Below are positions 1 to 9,524 of a stretch of DNA of 64,000 bases, one piece after another. A program made the position numbers and the translations under genes. Within the stretch, counting starts at the first letter, position 1; each line of letters begins with the position of its first letter. The notes under the pieces are model-generated. The model searched no databases. It was not told the origin of the DNA and saw only the letters and a list, made by a program, of their open reading frames with translations. Origin of the DNA: a virus; the IMG/VR virus record IMGVR_UViG_3300042474_000251, positions 1 through 64,000 of that record, one strand, 5' to 3'.

Positions 1-35
1 TAATAACAAATTGTTAGCTTCATTTAGGTAATAAA

Positions 36-3000
36 ATGGCTAGAAAAAAACCTATCATATCTCCTTTAGGTCAGTGGGCATATCCCGGTGAAGTTACAAT
101 CATACCCTCTTCTGATATAACAATGAAGGGGGTTAACTATCCTGTATTAGGTGTAGATAATTTAGGTAATCAGCAAATGATGATGCCCGGTCAGGATTAT
201 ACATTCCCCGGTAACTATGTAACTGAGTATCCTCAGATGCAGTTTGGTGGCATGTCTAAAAGAAAGATAGATAGAATTCTTAATGAGAATAAAGATCTAA
301 ACTTTGTTCAAAGAATGTATCAACCTAATACACCAAGTATAATGATACCTGGTCAACAGCGTCCTTCTACTCACTTTATGGAAAGTGCTGATGGTCGTGT
401 ATATCCTACAGTTGTACAAATGCCTGATGGTACTGTACAATACTTAGGAGATACTGCATATGATTATGCAAATCAGACCGGTCAGTATATTGAGTTTCCT
501 AATGACAGACAAGCTAGAAGATTTGCCAAGGGTTATAAAAAGGGTACTGGGGTATTAGAAGAATTTGGTAAAGGTGGTTTAGCACAATGGTTTGATGAAA
601 AATGGGTGGATGTTAAGACAGGTAAAGCATGTGGTAGATCAGGTAAAGATAAAGATGGTAGACCATATCCTGCATGCAGACCATCTAGGAGAGTAAATGA
701 AACAACTCCTAAAACTACATCAGAGATGTCTTCTGCAGAGAAAGATAGATTTAAAAGAGAGAAGACTTCAGGTAAGCGTATAGACTATAATCATAAGCGT
801 AGAGAAGATGGTGGTGAGACAGGTTGGTTAGATGAATATCAAACTGGTGGAACATTACCTCCTAGGTATACATCTAACCCAAGAAAAGTACAACTTTATC
901 AGGATAGTTTAAATTTATATAATAAATATCAACCATCCTTTGATAAATATAAAAACTGGACTAGACTAAATAATATACAAACTGCTTCTTTACAAGGTAA
1001 TGATTTATTTAATCAGTATTGGGGTCCTAATAAACCTAAAGGTCCTTCTCCTTATAATGAGAATATAATAATAAAACCTGTAGAAGAAATGATGCATCAT
1101 TATCTAAGACCTCGTTCGGGTGTTGTAGGTGGATTTACTCATCTTTATGAAAAACCAGGAAATAATTATTTAGAAACTAAAATATCTGATTATCTTACAC
1201 CTAATCCAAAACAAACGTATCATCATAGAGCAACGAGACCTGATGGTCAATGGTTACCTTATAATGTTGGACTAACTGCTGCTCAGATTAAAAATAATGC
1301 TGCTAGAAAAAATAGAATGTGGCCTGTTAGTGTAACTAAAGAAGATTTTCTAGATTTAGGATTAACTGGTGTTACTCCAGATTTAAATTCTGTTTTTAGA
1401 TTTAAAAAACCTGTTCAACCATACGTATATAAAAAACCAGAAGTTGTTCCTGATGTAGTTAATACTCCAGTAGTAGAACCACCTAAGCCTTCTTTATTTG
1501 TATCTAATATAGATAGAGATATGTATACCCCTAATGGTGGAATGGCTAGAGAATATAACATTGGTGTTACATTACAAGATGGTAACCGGAAATCATTTAG
1601 AACTGAGAAAGAGTTCCAGGATTGGAAAGCTGCAAATAACTTAGATATTAGTAAAGCTAAAGTAACTGAAGGTAGAGGTTATAGTTATGACTATCCAGAA
1701 AATAAGAAGTATGGAGGATGGTTAGATCAATTCCAGACAGGTGGTTGGGCTGGTTGGACACCTAATGTAGGTAAGCCCTATATGAGAACTAGTCCTGCAG
1801 GTAATGCCGGATACTCAGATAATACAAGAGTAGTTAATCAAAATACAAACGTTAGTGCAGCTAATAGAAAAGCAGCTGAAGCTGCAGAGTATGCTAAACG
1901 TGTAGGTAGTATTAGTCAAGGAGAAACTAAATCTGCTTATGAGAAAGCAAGAGAAGCTAGTTCATTAGTAGCACAAGCACAACAGCGTAAAGGTTCTGCG
2001 GATCCATTAGACTATGTATTAGACATGGTTAATCCAGCTACATATGCATTTGCTGGAAGTGATCTAGTTGGTAATACCGGATCAGCAATATCTAATACTG
2101 CACAAGGTAATTTTAAAGAGGCCGGTAGCGATTTATTAAATGCTGGTCTTAATGCTTTATATTTATTACCTGCAAAAGGTATTGCTAAAGCTATTGCAAG
2201 TCCTATGGCATTTAGACCTGTAGAAGGTATGATGTATAGAGGTCTTGGTAAAGAAGGTTTTAAAGATGCTGTACAATCAGGTGTATTTAGACCTAAACAA
2301 CTTAATTATGCTCCTGGTAGATCTCTTGCGGAACGAGCTAGTTCTCCAAAACAATTTGGTAGTACATACTATGCACCAAGTAAAAAGTTTGGTGTTATAG
2401 AAAACTATGGTCCAGAATATGTAGCTGAAGTACCTTACAATGAAGCTGATTTTTTTAGAAGATATAGTAAAAGAAATGACTGGAGTTATTCTACTCCAAG
2501 ACAAATACCTATTACTGAAGGTAAAATATTAAAGAAAGATTGGTTACTAGGATACAAACCAGTAGATGTTTCTAATATAGGTCAGATGTCAGTTGCACCG
2601 CCCGTTGGAGGTCATGTTAAAAACATTGCAAAAGAGTTACTAGGACTTACAAGAAATAAAGGTAATAAAGCAGCAATTGCTGAAGGAAATGCATGGTTAA
2701 AAAATTGGATTGATGATCCGATAACCCAAGCTAAAATAGATACTGATTTAGGTTGGATTCCTCAAAGAGGTAATGTATTAAAAGATAAGTTTGATTTAGG
2801 TTATGAACAAGCTAAATCTTTTAGACCTAATACAAAAGAATATCCTATATCAAATCAAATACAAGATCTTGGTGAAAGTTTATTTTTAAAGAATCCAAAT
2901 GAGCATATGCATGCTGGTAATAAAGGGATAAGTTATTTATATAATAAGTCACCTTTAGAAAGAGATTTAATAAAAAATAATAATGCTTTTGATCGTGAGT

Positions 3001-3551
3001 ATAATAGTTTTGTTAGTAGAAATCCAAGCATTTCTCAAAATCAAAGAACACTAACAACTTTGCATGAAGGAACCCATGATTGGACATCTGATTTTTTATT
3101 AACTGAGTCTGGACAAAACCAAGATGTATTAAATTTATTATCTCCAAATACAAAAGTACTTTCAAATCAATTTAATAAATTAAGAAATCAAGGTGCAAGT
3201 TCAAAAGAAATTTTAAAAACTATGGGTAAAGAAAATGCATATAAAGGCTATTATGCTACACCTACTGAAACACATACTAAAATTATGGAAATCAGAAAAC
3301 TTTTAAATATGACACCTGAACAATCTAAAAATCTTACCCCTGGTCAAGCTAAGAATATAATTAATATTTTAGATCAGGGAGAAAATGTAACTAACATTAA
3401 TCCTAAGTTTCTTGATATTATAGATAGAGATCCTAAAAAATTAGCTTATTTATTTAATAGATTATGGGCAGTACCTGCTGTAGCTGCAGCATCTCAATTA
3501 CAAGAACAAAAACAAGGTGGTCAAACTAGTTGGCTTAACAAATACAAATAA
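36..3551 (+). CDS. Large virion-type protein with ADP-ribosyltransferase-like and zincin domains
   Basis: Predicted protein of 1,171 residues. The N-terminal 70 residues (with GQWAYPGE) look like those of large structural proteins of Bacteroidota phages. Residues about 185-260 resemble the small phage domain DUF5872 (KWVDVKTGKACGRS, then PACRPSRRV). The motif GG-x-WLD-x-(Y/F)-QTGG occurs near 263-273 and 559-570, and a degenerate copy (GGQTSWLNKYK) ends the protein. Around R735 (MMYRGLGKEGF) and S776-T777 (FGSTYYAP), followed by an acidic segment near 800-810, the order matches the R-S-E pattern of ADP-ribosyltransferases. HEGTH at 1010-1014, with a later PTETH segment, fits a zincin metallopeptidase. 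The following gene starts 5 bases after the stop, suggesting co-transcription. Role as an ejected or tail-associated protein is inferred. Confidence 0.75.
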   Translation: MARKKPIISPLGQWAYPGEVTIIPSSDITMKGVNYPVLGVDNLGNQQMMMPGQDYTFPGNYVTEYPQMQFGGMSKRKIDRILNENKDLNFVQRMYQPNTPSIMIPGQQRPSTHFMESADGRVYPTVVQMPDGTVQYLGDTAYDYANQTGQYIEFPNDRQARRFAKGYKKGTGVLEEFGKGGLAQWFDEKWVDVKTGKACGRSGKDKDGRPYPACRPSRRVNETTPKTTSEMSSAEKDRFKREKTSGKRIDYNHKRREDGGETGWLDEYQTGGTLPPRYTSNPRKVQLYQDSLNLYNKYQPSFDKYKNWTRLNNIQTASLQGNDLFNQYWGPNKPKGPSPYNENIIIKPVEEMMHHYLRPRSGVVGGFTHLYEKPGNNYLETKISDYLTPNPKQTYHHRATRPDGQWLPYNVGLTAAQIKNNAARKNRMWPVSVTKEDFLDLGLTGVTPDLNSVFRFKKPVQPYVYKKPEVVPDVVNTPVVEPPKPSLFVSNIDRDMYTPNGGMAREYNIGVTLQDGNRKSFRTEKEFQDWKAANNLDISKAKVTEGRGYSYDYPENKKYGGWLDQFQTGGWAGWTPNVGKPYMRTSPAGNAGYSDNTRVVNQNTNVSAANRKAAEAAEYAKRVGSISQGETKSAYEKAREASSLVAQAQQRKGSADPLDYVLDMVNPATYAFAGSDLVGNTGSAISNTAQGNFKEAGSDLLNAGLNALYLLPAKGIAKAIASPMAFRPVEGMMYRGLGKEGFKDAVQSGVFRPKQLNYAPGRSLAERASSPKQFGSTYYAPSKKFGVIENYGPEYVAEVPYNEADFFRRYSKRNDWSYSTPRQIPITEGKILKKDWLLGYKPVDVSNIGQMSVAPPVGGHVKNIAKELLGLTRNKGNKAAIAEGNAWLKNWIDDPITQAKIDTDLGWIPQRGNVLKDKFDLGYEQAKSFRPNTKEYPISNQIQDLGESLFLKNPNEHMHAGNKGISYLYNKSPLERDLIKNNNAFDREYNSFVSRNPSISQNQRTLTTLHEGTHDWTSDFLLTESGQNQDVLNLLSPNTKVLSNQFNKLRNQGASSKEILKTMGKENAYKGYYATPTETHTKIMEIRKLLNMTPEQSKNLTPGQAKNIINILDQGENVTNINPKFLDIIDRDPKKLAYLFNRLWAVPAVAAASQLQEQKQGGQTSWLNKYK

Positions 3552-3556
3552 CTAAA

Positions 3557-5884
3557 ATGAAAGATAAATTTTTACAAATGGCTGGTGTTAATTCTGAGGA
3601 AGAATTCTATTCTATGTTTCCTACAGAAGAAGCATTCTTTCAAGCTTATCCTGAAGCCAGACAGATGAAGAAAGGTGGTAATGTACCCACTAATCCAGAA
3701 CTATATTCTCGTGTTAAATCCGAGGCTAAATCTAAATTTGATAGATGGCCTTCAGCTTATGGTTCTGCATGGCTTGTTAAGACTTACAAGAATCGTGGTG
3801 GTGGATATAGAAAAGCTCAAACTGGTGGCGCTATGGGACAAGATATGTTTCAGTATCCTAATAACTATGAATCTCTTGGTAGCTACTATGATAAAGTAAA
3901 TGAGTATAATAGCAATAATATTCAAGAGCCCGTTGGTAATTTCTTAAAAAATACTGCAATGGCTATAGGTCAAGGAATGGATAATGGTGAAGGAAATAGT
4001 GAAGATAAAATGAAAATGGCTAATCTTGCTATGAATTTTATGGGTATGCCAGCTATGGGAATGGGTGGTGTAGATATGATGATGCGTGATAATTATTATG
4101 ATGAGGGTGGTGAAATGGCAATGGGTCAAATAATGGCTATGAATGATAAGATTGCTAGATTGCAAAACTTTATTAATGGTGAATCAGAGGTTGAGCCTTG
4201 GGTAGCTAGTAAGCTAACGTTAGCTGATGATTATCTTACATCTGTTGCTGACTATATGCAATTCAATGAAGGCTCTGAAGAAGGAGAAGAAGAGGAGGAA
4301 GATATTGATATGAACATGGGTGAGATGGAAGAGATGAAGATGGGTGGTATTCCTCAGCGTTATAAAAATAGAGGGTTTACTAAAGTAGGTGCTAAAAGAA
4401 AATCTGATAGAGCTGGTAAGAAATGGATGGTACTAGCTAAGAAAGGTGATAAGTATAAAATTGTACATGGTGGTTATGTTGGTATGAAAGACTTTAGCCA
4501 ACATGGTTCTCAAAAGCGTAAAGATAATTTCTGGAATAGAATGGGTGGTAAAAACTCATCTAAAGCTACAGATCCTTTCTCTCCTTTATACTGGCACAAA
4601 CGTTTTGGTACTTGGGCTAATGGTGGTGAACCTAGTAATCCCGGATTCCAAGCATTACCTCCTTACGTACAAGCTAAGATATTATCTAATATGGCAGAAG
4701 GTGGAACTTATGGTTCTGCTCCTATTAATACCTTTATGTCTCCTGGTGTTGGTGCTGATCCTAGATTTGAACAGTATTATAATCAACAGCTTCAGCAATT
4801 TAATAAAGCTGGTGTAAAAGAAGTACCATCACGTAATGATATTTATTCTTATTATCAGTCCTCTAATCCTCAATCACTTGTAGATCAGAAAGGAGATAGG
4901 ATATTTAGTTCTGCACCAGGAAGTATTTCTAGTTCAACTACATTTAGTCAAGGTGTGGATCCTAATACCGGTAAAGTATATAATCAAGGTACTAATTTAC
5001 AGAAGTCTGCGTTTGATCAACAAGCCCGTAGATTTCAAGAAGGTGGTCCTGCTTTAACAGAAGAACAAAAAGCTGCCGCTGCAGAAGCTGCTGCTAAGAA
5101 AAAGAAACGTAATGATACAATAACTGGTATTGGTTTAGGTATTGGAACTGCTGCTGGTGTTATTGCCTCTGAAATTAGAGCTGCTCGTAAGCAAAGAGGT
5201 TATCAGGAGTTTATGAATTCTAATGATCCAAGACTAGGCACTGATCAAACTCCATCAAATAAAGAACTCCGTAAAATGGGTAGAAGAATGTATGGTGGTG
5301 ATATTGATATGTATGGTGGTCAAATGGATATGGATGCTATGTATAATATGATGAAGGGTGGTTCTACATTTAGTGGAAATGCATGGTATGGTAAAGGTGG
5401 ACAACCTTGTTACGAGTGTGGTGGTAATGTATATCAACAAGGTGGTCAACAAGATGAAATGATGCAAGCTATTCAAATGTATGCACAGATGACTCAAACA
5501 GATCCTGAACAACTTATGATGATGTTACAACAGTTACCTCCTTTAGAGCAACAAGAAGCTATTCAAAAAATTATGCAAGCTATTCAACAAGGACAAACTG
5601 GTCAGATGAAGAATGGTGGTATCTATATTAATCCTGCTAACAAAGGTAAATTTACTGAGTCAGCTAATAGAGCCGGTATGGGTGTGCAAGAATTTGCTAG
5701 AAAGGTACTTGCAAATAAAGAGGACTATAGTGCAACACAAGTTAAAAGAGCTAACTTTGCTAGAAATGCCGCAGGTTGGAAGAAACAATTTGGTGGTATG
5801 ACTCAAGGTTCTGAATTAGAATTACATCCTGATGAGATTCAAGCATTGATTGATCAGGGTTATGGTATTGAGTATTTAGACTAA
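3557..5884 (+). CDS. Gly-Gly- and Met-rich virion-type protein
   Basis: Predicted protein of 775 residues, without a catalytic domain I can name. It is strongly Met- and Gly-rich (for example GMPAMGMGGVDMMM) with an acidic run near 245, and has more than ten short x-GG-x linkers (KKGGN, QTGGA, MYGGD, KGGQP, CGGN, NGGIY, FGGM). The segment around 275-350 (KKWMVLAKKGDKYKIVHGG, then SQKRKDNFWNRMGG) and the stretch near 700-755 (GIYINPANKGKFTESANRAG and following) resemble small modules seen in marine Bacteroidota phage proteins. A CYECGG motif near 615 could bind a metal. It sits between two proteins sharing the Gly-Gly linkers, so a common structural or ejection role is inferred. Confidence 0.75.
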   Translation: MKDKFLQMAGVNSEEEFYSMFPTEEAFFQAYPEARQMKKGGNVPTNPELYSRVKSEAKSKFDRWPSAYGSAWLVKTYKNRGGGYRKAQTGGAMGQDMFQYPNNYESLGSYYDKVNEYNSNNIQEPVGNFLKNTAMAIGQGMDNGEGNSEDKMKMANLAMNFMGMPAMGMGGVDMMMRDNYYDEGGEMAMGQIMAMNDKIARLQNFINGESEVEPWVASKLTLADDYLTSVADYMQFNEGSEEGEEEEEDIDMNMGEMEEMKMGGIPQRYKNRGFTKVGAKRKSDRAGKKWMVLAKKGDKYKIVHGGYVGMKDFSQHGSQKRKDNFWNRMGGKNSSKATDPFSPLYWHKRFGTWANGGEPSNPGFQALPPYVQAKILSNMAEGGTYGSAPINTFMSPGVGADPRFEQYYNQQLQQFNKAGVKEVPSRNDIYSYYQSSNPQSLVDQKGDRIFSSAPGSISSSTTFSQGVDPNTGKVYNQGTNLQKSAFDQQARRFQEGGPALTEEQKAAAAEAAAKKKKRNDTITGIGLGIGTAAGVIASEIRAARKQRGYQEFMNSNDPRLGTDQTPSNKELRKMGRRMYGGDIDMYGGQMDMDAMYNMMKGGSTFSGNAWYGKGGQPCYECGGNVYQQGGQQDEMMQAIQMYAQMTQTDPEQLMMMLQQLPPLEQQEAIQKIMQAIQQGQTGQMKNGGIYINPANKGKFTESANRAGMGVQEFARKVLANKEDYSATQVKRANFARNAAGWKKQFGGMTQGSELELHPDEIQALIDQGYGIEYLD

Positions 5885-5888
5885 TACA

Positions 5889-8800
5889 ATGAAAAAGAAA
5901 GTAAGAGTTAAGAGCTTACCAAAAGCTCAAATGGGTTTTAATAATATTCCATCACAAGGCATTAAACCTTATGATATTTATCCTCCATTAGGAAGTATGC
6001 CTAAAGCTATTACTCCTGATATGATGGGATTAAATGTTCCTACGCAACAGCAATGGGAGAAACAGAATGGAAAATTAAGTATGACCGGTGATTTTTTTAA
6101 AAGAAAAAAAGACTTTGGTATTCCTACATATGATCCTAGTATTCCTGGTTCTAGAATGTCTCAAGACATACGTAATCAAGAGCAAACTTTAAGAGAGGGA
6201 GAAGTGACATCTACTACTCCTCCAAGTATATTAGCTGCACAGGATAAAAGTAATTATCTTAAGAATTTTACAGATGCAAATAGTCAAAATCAAAAAGGTA
6301 ATCCTTATGTTGGTCAAGCAATCTTAGCTGGTACAGATATATTCCGTGGTTTAGCAAATCAAATAGATAATAGATTTGCAAAGCGTGATCTTAGAGATCA
6401 GTTTTTATCAGATAATTTAGCATATGCCAGAGAAGAGGGTCAGTCTGGTAACAGGGGTGACTATAATTTTAATGAATTTGGTTTTGGTCCTGGTTTCAGA
6501 CCAGATGATTATATAAAAGGTGATTACAATAAAGAGGCCCAAATGGGTGGAGAAATGAAAAGAAAAGTAAAAATTACAAGTTTACCCCAAGCTGGATATG
6601 GTGGTAGTCAGAATCAAAATGCTGTTAACCAGTTATATGGTAACTCAGCTTATATGGTTAATAAGTTTTCTGGTGCAGAACAAGAAGAACAAGAACCTGC
6701 ATATAACCAGACATTACAACCGGATCCCAGATCTATGTCTGTATTAGAAGCAGAGAAAGGAGAGACTCTAATACGTAAAGGTACTAATAGTGCAATTCCT
6801 GAGTTCTTTAAGATTGGTGGCAAGCGTCACTCAGAAGGTGGTACACCATTGTCTGGAGAAAAAGCTACACCAGATAGTTTTATTTACTCGGATACAAAAG
6901 CTATGAAGATTAAAGATCCCGCTATATTAGAATCTTTTGGTTTTACTGCTAAGAAAGGTGGTTACACTCCAGCTAAAATTTCTAAGAAGTTTGATCTTAA
7001 TAGTAAAGAGTTGCGTGAAGGTTTATATTCTGATAGTGACCCCTTACGTAAAAAGACAGCGGTTATGATGGCTGATAACTATATCTCTAATTTAGGTAAG
7101 TTAGCTCTTGTACAAGAATCACAGAAAGGATTTCCACAAGGTGTTCCACAGATTGCTATGCCTTACATGAATAAAGTAGGATTAGATCCAGCCCAGTTCT
7201 TACCACCATCTCCTGAAGAAGGTATGATGATGGCTAGATATGGTGGTATTCCTAAAGCTCAAATTGGTCAAAGTGTTAATTCTAATAGTTCAAATCAAAC
7301 ACTTCCTGATGGAAAAGGATTTTGGAAAACCGGAAGTTTTGCTAATACTACTCCAGAACAAAGAGCTGCATTTGCTAAATCATCTGCTTTTAATCCTTTA
7401 GATTGGTCTGGAAGAATAAATTATGCATTTACTGGAGATCCTTCTGATAATTTTGCAATGGATCCTCTTAATTATTTAGCTTTTGGTCGACTTATTAAAC
7501 CTCTGCAACCTGAATATCTTTTAAAACCATTAGCAAAAAGATTACAACCTATTCAAGAAGGTATTTCACAAGGTATTTCAAGAGTAGTAAACCCAGTCAA
7601 AAATTTTTATAAGAATTTAGATATATCTAGTGCTGTTACAGCAGGACTAGAGGCTGCTCCTGCAGTTGGAATTCTCAGTGCTGCAGCATATAGAGTTTTG
7701 TCTCCAGAACAAAAAATAGAATATCTTAAAAATGCTAGTCCTGAACAAGCTAATCAGATAGTTGAAGATACAATGTCTGATCCTGCAGGTTCTCAAGATA
7801 CTGCTTTATTACTAGATGCAGCAAAATCTAATCCTAATATTGATGTTGCTAGAATAGAACCCGTAACTATTAAAGCTAAACCTAAAGCTAAATCAGAACC
7901 ACAATCTTCAGAAATTTCAGATGCTTATCTTGATAGTATGATTAATGTTAAACGTCAAGAAATGGTTAATAAAAAAGAATATGGCGGTGAGTTAGAAGAA
8001 TATCAAACTGCTGGTCAAGTGACAGATGAAAAAGAGTATGTAGAAGAAATTACATTACCCAATGGTAGTAAAGGTAAAAGAATTACTAAAGGTAATACAA
8101 TAAGTATTGTAGATGCTTCAGGTAAAGTTTTAAAATCTCAAAACGAAACATTAAAACCATATATTGATAAAGGTATTATTACTTGGGATGCTGGAAGAGG
8201 AACATATAGAGTTGCTCTTACAGATGGTCAGATGCCAGCAAAAGATAGATATAATCTTTTAGAAGAACTAACTCCAGTATTAAATCAATATGGTTATAAG
8301 AATATAGTTCAGAGTGGTGCTGGAAAAACTAAAAGTCCATATGGTCAGTTTTATGCTGGATTTACACCACAGGATTATGAGTATAAAATTGTAGAAAGAA
8401 ATTTAGGTAAAGAACAAGCTGATAGTTTAGATGAAGTAGGTTTACGTAAAGCTGCTTATGATATTATGGGCTTTAAACCTAATGTAGATATTAGTAATCC
8501 TAATATTTATAATGATCCTAAATTCTTCAAAGAATTTAAAAACGCTTTCTATAGATATTTACCAGAGAAAAAATTTAGAGCTGATTTAGGAGATGATGAA
8601 AGATTTGGATTTGAGCATTATGATGCTATTCCTAAAAAACCAAAAAAGCCAAATACAGAAACTAATAGAGAACAACTTGAAACAAATGAGTTAGAAGTTT
8701 CTAGAACTCCAAGAAGACCTATTGGTTTCTATCCTCAAGATGTATTAAATACTGCAGCTGCTGTTGGTGACTTAGCTAGTATTAATAAATATAATCCTAG

Positions 8801-9470
8801 AATGGCACAATTTGTACCAGAACCTATGGAACCTACATTCTATGATCCTAATAGGGAGTTAGCTAATAATGCTGAACTAGCTAATATTGCTTCTGCAAAT
8901 TTGGCGCAGTTTACAGGACCACAAGCTTTTAATACAAGATTCTCTGATGTACAAGGTAAGAGTTTAGCTAATGCAGCTAATGTGTTAGGTAGATATAATA
9001 ACTTAAATGTTGGTGTAGCTAATCAGTTTGAACAAGCTAATAAGCAAATAAACAATGAAGCAAACTTTAGAAATGCTTTAATGGCTAATGACTTCTATGA
9101 TAAAACTGTTATTGCTAATCAGCAATTTGATAATTCTAAGAGAGCTGCTAGAAGAGAGGCTGTAGATTATGTAAATGCTGCATTAGAAAATAGATTCATG
9201 ACAGATCAAATGAACAGTCTATATCCTAACTTCTTTGTTGATCCTGCGGCTCTTAAAACTTATTATAATCCAGGTAGAAAAATTACACCTGGACAACAAG
9301 CTAAAGATCTAAAACAATATTTTCTTGAGATGGGTATTGATACTACTAATCCTACAGTTCAGGCTGCTATGGTTAGAGGTATTATGGGTGACATTGATAT
9401 AGATGAGCGTGGTAATATTTTAGGAGCACAATCTGCAATGTCTAACAGAAGAAAAACTAAGGGCTCTTAA
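5889..9470 (+). CDS. Large virion-type protein with Gly-Gly linkers
   Basis: Predicted protein of 1,193 residues. The N-terminus (MKKKVRVKSLPKAQMGF) is echoed at about residue 220 (MKRKVKITSLPQAGYGG), suggesting an internal duplication. Residues about 280-450 and the C-terminal 250 residues (Asn/Ala-rich, helical) look like conserved phage structural sequence. Between them lies an apparently inserted section, bounded by ARYGGIPKAQIG and YGGELEEYQTAG. A further segment follows with GIITWDAGRGTYRVAL and a GDDERFGFEHYDA motif of unknown function. It begins 4 bases after the preceding gene. No enzyme family can be assigned with confidence. Virion location is inferred from the neighbours and the shared GG-x-(4-6)-YQT-x-G linker motif. 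Confidence 0.72.
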   Translation: MKKKVRVKSLPKAQMGFNNIPSQGIKPYDIYPPLGSMPKAITPDMMGLNVPTQQQWEKQNGKLSMTGDFFKRKKDFGIPTYDPSIPGSRMSQDIRNQEQTLREGEVTSTTPPSILAAQDKSNYLKNFTDANSQNQKGNPYVGQAILAGTDIFRGLANQIDNRFAKRDLRDQFLSDNLAYAREEGQSGNRGDYNFNEFGFGPGFRPDDYIKGDYNKEAQMGGEMKRKVKITSLPQAGYGGSQNQNAVNQLYGNSAYMVNKFSGAEQEEQEPAYNQTLQPDPRSMSVLEAEKGETLIRKGTNSAIPEFFKIGGKRHSEGGTPLSGEKATPDSFIYSDTKAMKIKDPAILESFGFTAKKGGYTPAKISKKFDLNSKELREGLYSDSDPLRKKTAVMMADNYISNLGKLALVQESQKGFPQGVPQIAMPYMNKVGLDPAQFLPPSPEEGMMMARYGGIPKAQIGQSVNSNSSNQTLPDGKGFWKTGSFANTTPEQRAAFAKSSAFNPLDWSGRINYAFTGDPSDNFAMDPLNYLAFGRLIKPLQPEYLLKPLAKRLQPIQEGISQGISRVVNPVKNFYKNLDISSAVTAGLEAAPAVGILSAAAYRVLSPEQKIEYLKNASPEQANQIVEDTMSDPAGSQDTALLLDAAKSNPNIDVARIEPVTIKAKPKAKSEPQSSEISDAYLDSMINVKRQEMVNKKEYGGELEEYQTAGQVTDEKEYVEEITLPNGSKGKRITKGNTISIVDASGKVLKSQNETLKPYIDKGIITWDAGRGTYRVALTDGQMPAKDRYNLLEELTPVLNQYGYKNIVQSGAGKTKSPYGQFYAGFTPQDYEYKIVERNLGKEQADSLDEVGLRKAAYDIMGFKPNVDISNPNIYNDPKFFKEFKNAFYRYLPEKKFRADLGDDERFGFEHYDAIPKKPKKPNTETNREQLETNELEVSRTPRRPIGFYPQDVLNTAAAVGDLASINKYNPRMAQFVPEPMEPTFYDPNRELANNAELANIASANLAQFTGPQAFNTRFSDVQGKSLANAANVLGRYNNLNVGVANQFEQANKQINNEANFRNALMANDFYDKTVIANQQFDNSKRAARREAVDYVNAALENRFMTDQMNSLYPNFFVDPAALKTYYNPGRKITPGQQAKDLKQYFLEMGIDTTNPTVQAAMVRGIMGDIDIDERGNILGAQSAMSNRRKTKGS

Positions 9471-9496
9471 ATATTAGAGGTTTAATAGTTTAACTT

Positions 9497-9504
9497 TATA
9501 TTTG
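9497..9504 (+). promoter_or_regulatory. Bacteroidota-type -7 promoter element TATATTTG
   Basis: TATATTTG matches the TAnnTTTG consensus and lies in the 54-base gap before the gene at 9525. No clear TTTG was seen at the -33 position. It would allow separate transcription of the following virion-type gene. Confidence 0.45.
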
Positions 9505-9524
9505 TTATATTTATAATATAGATA

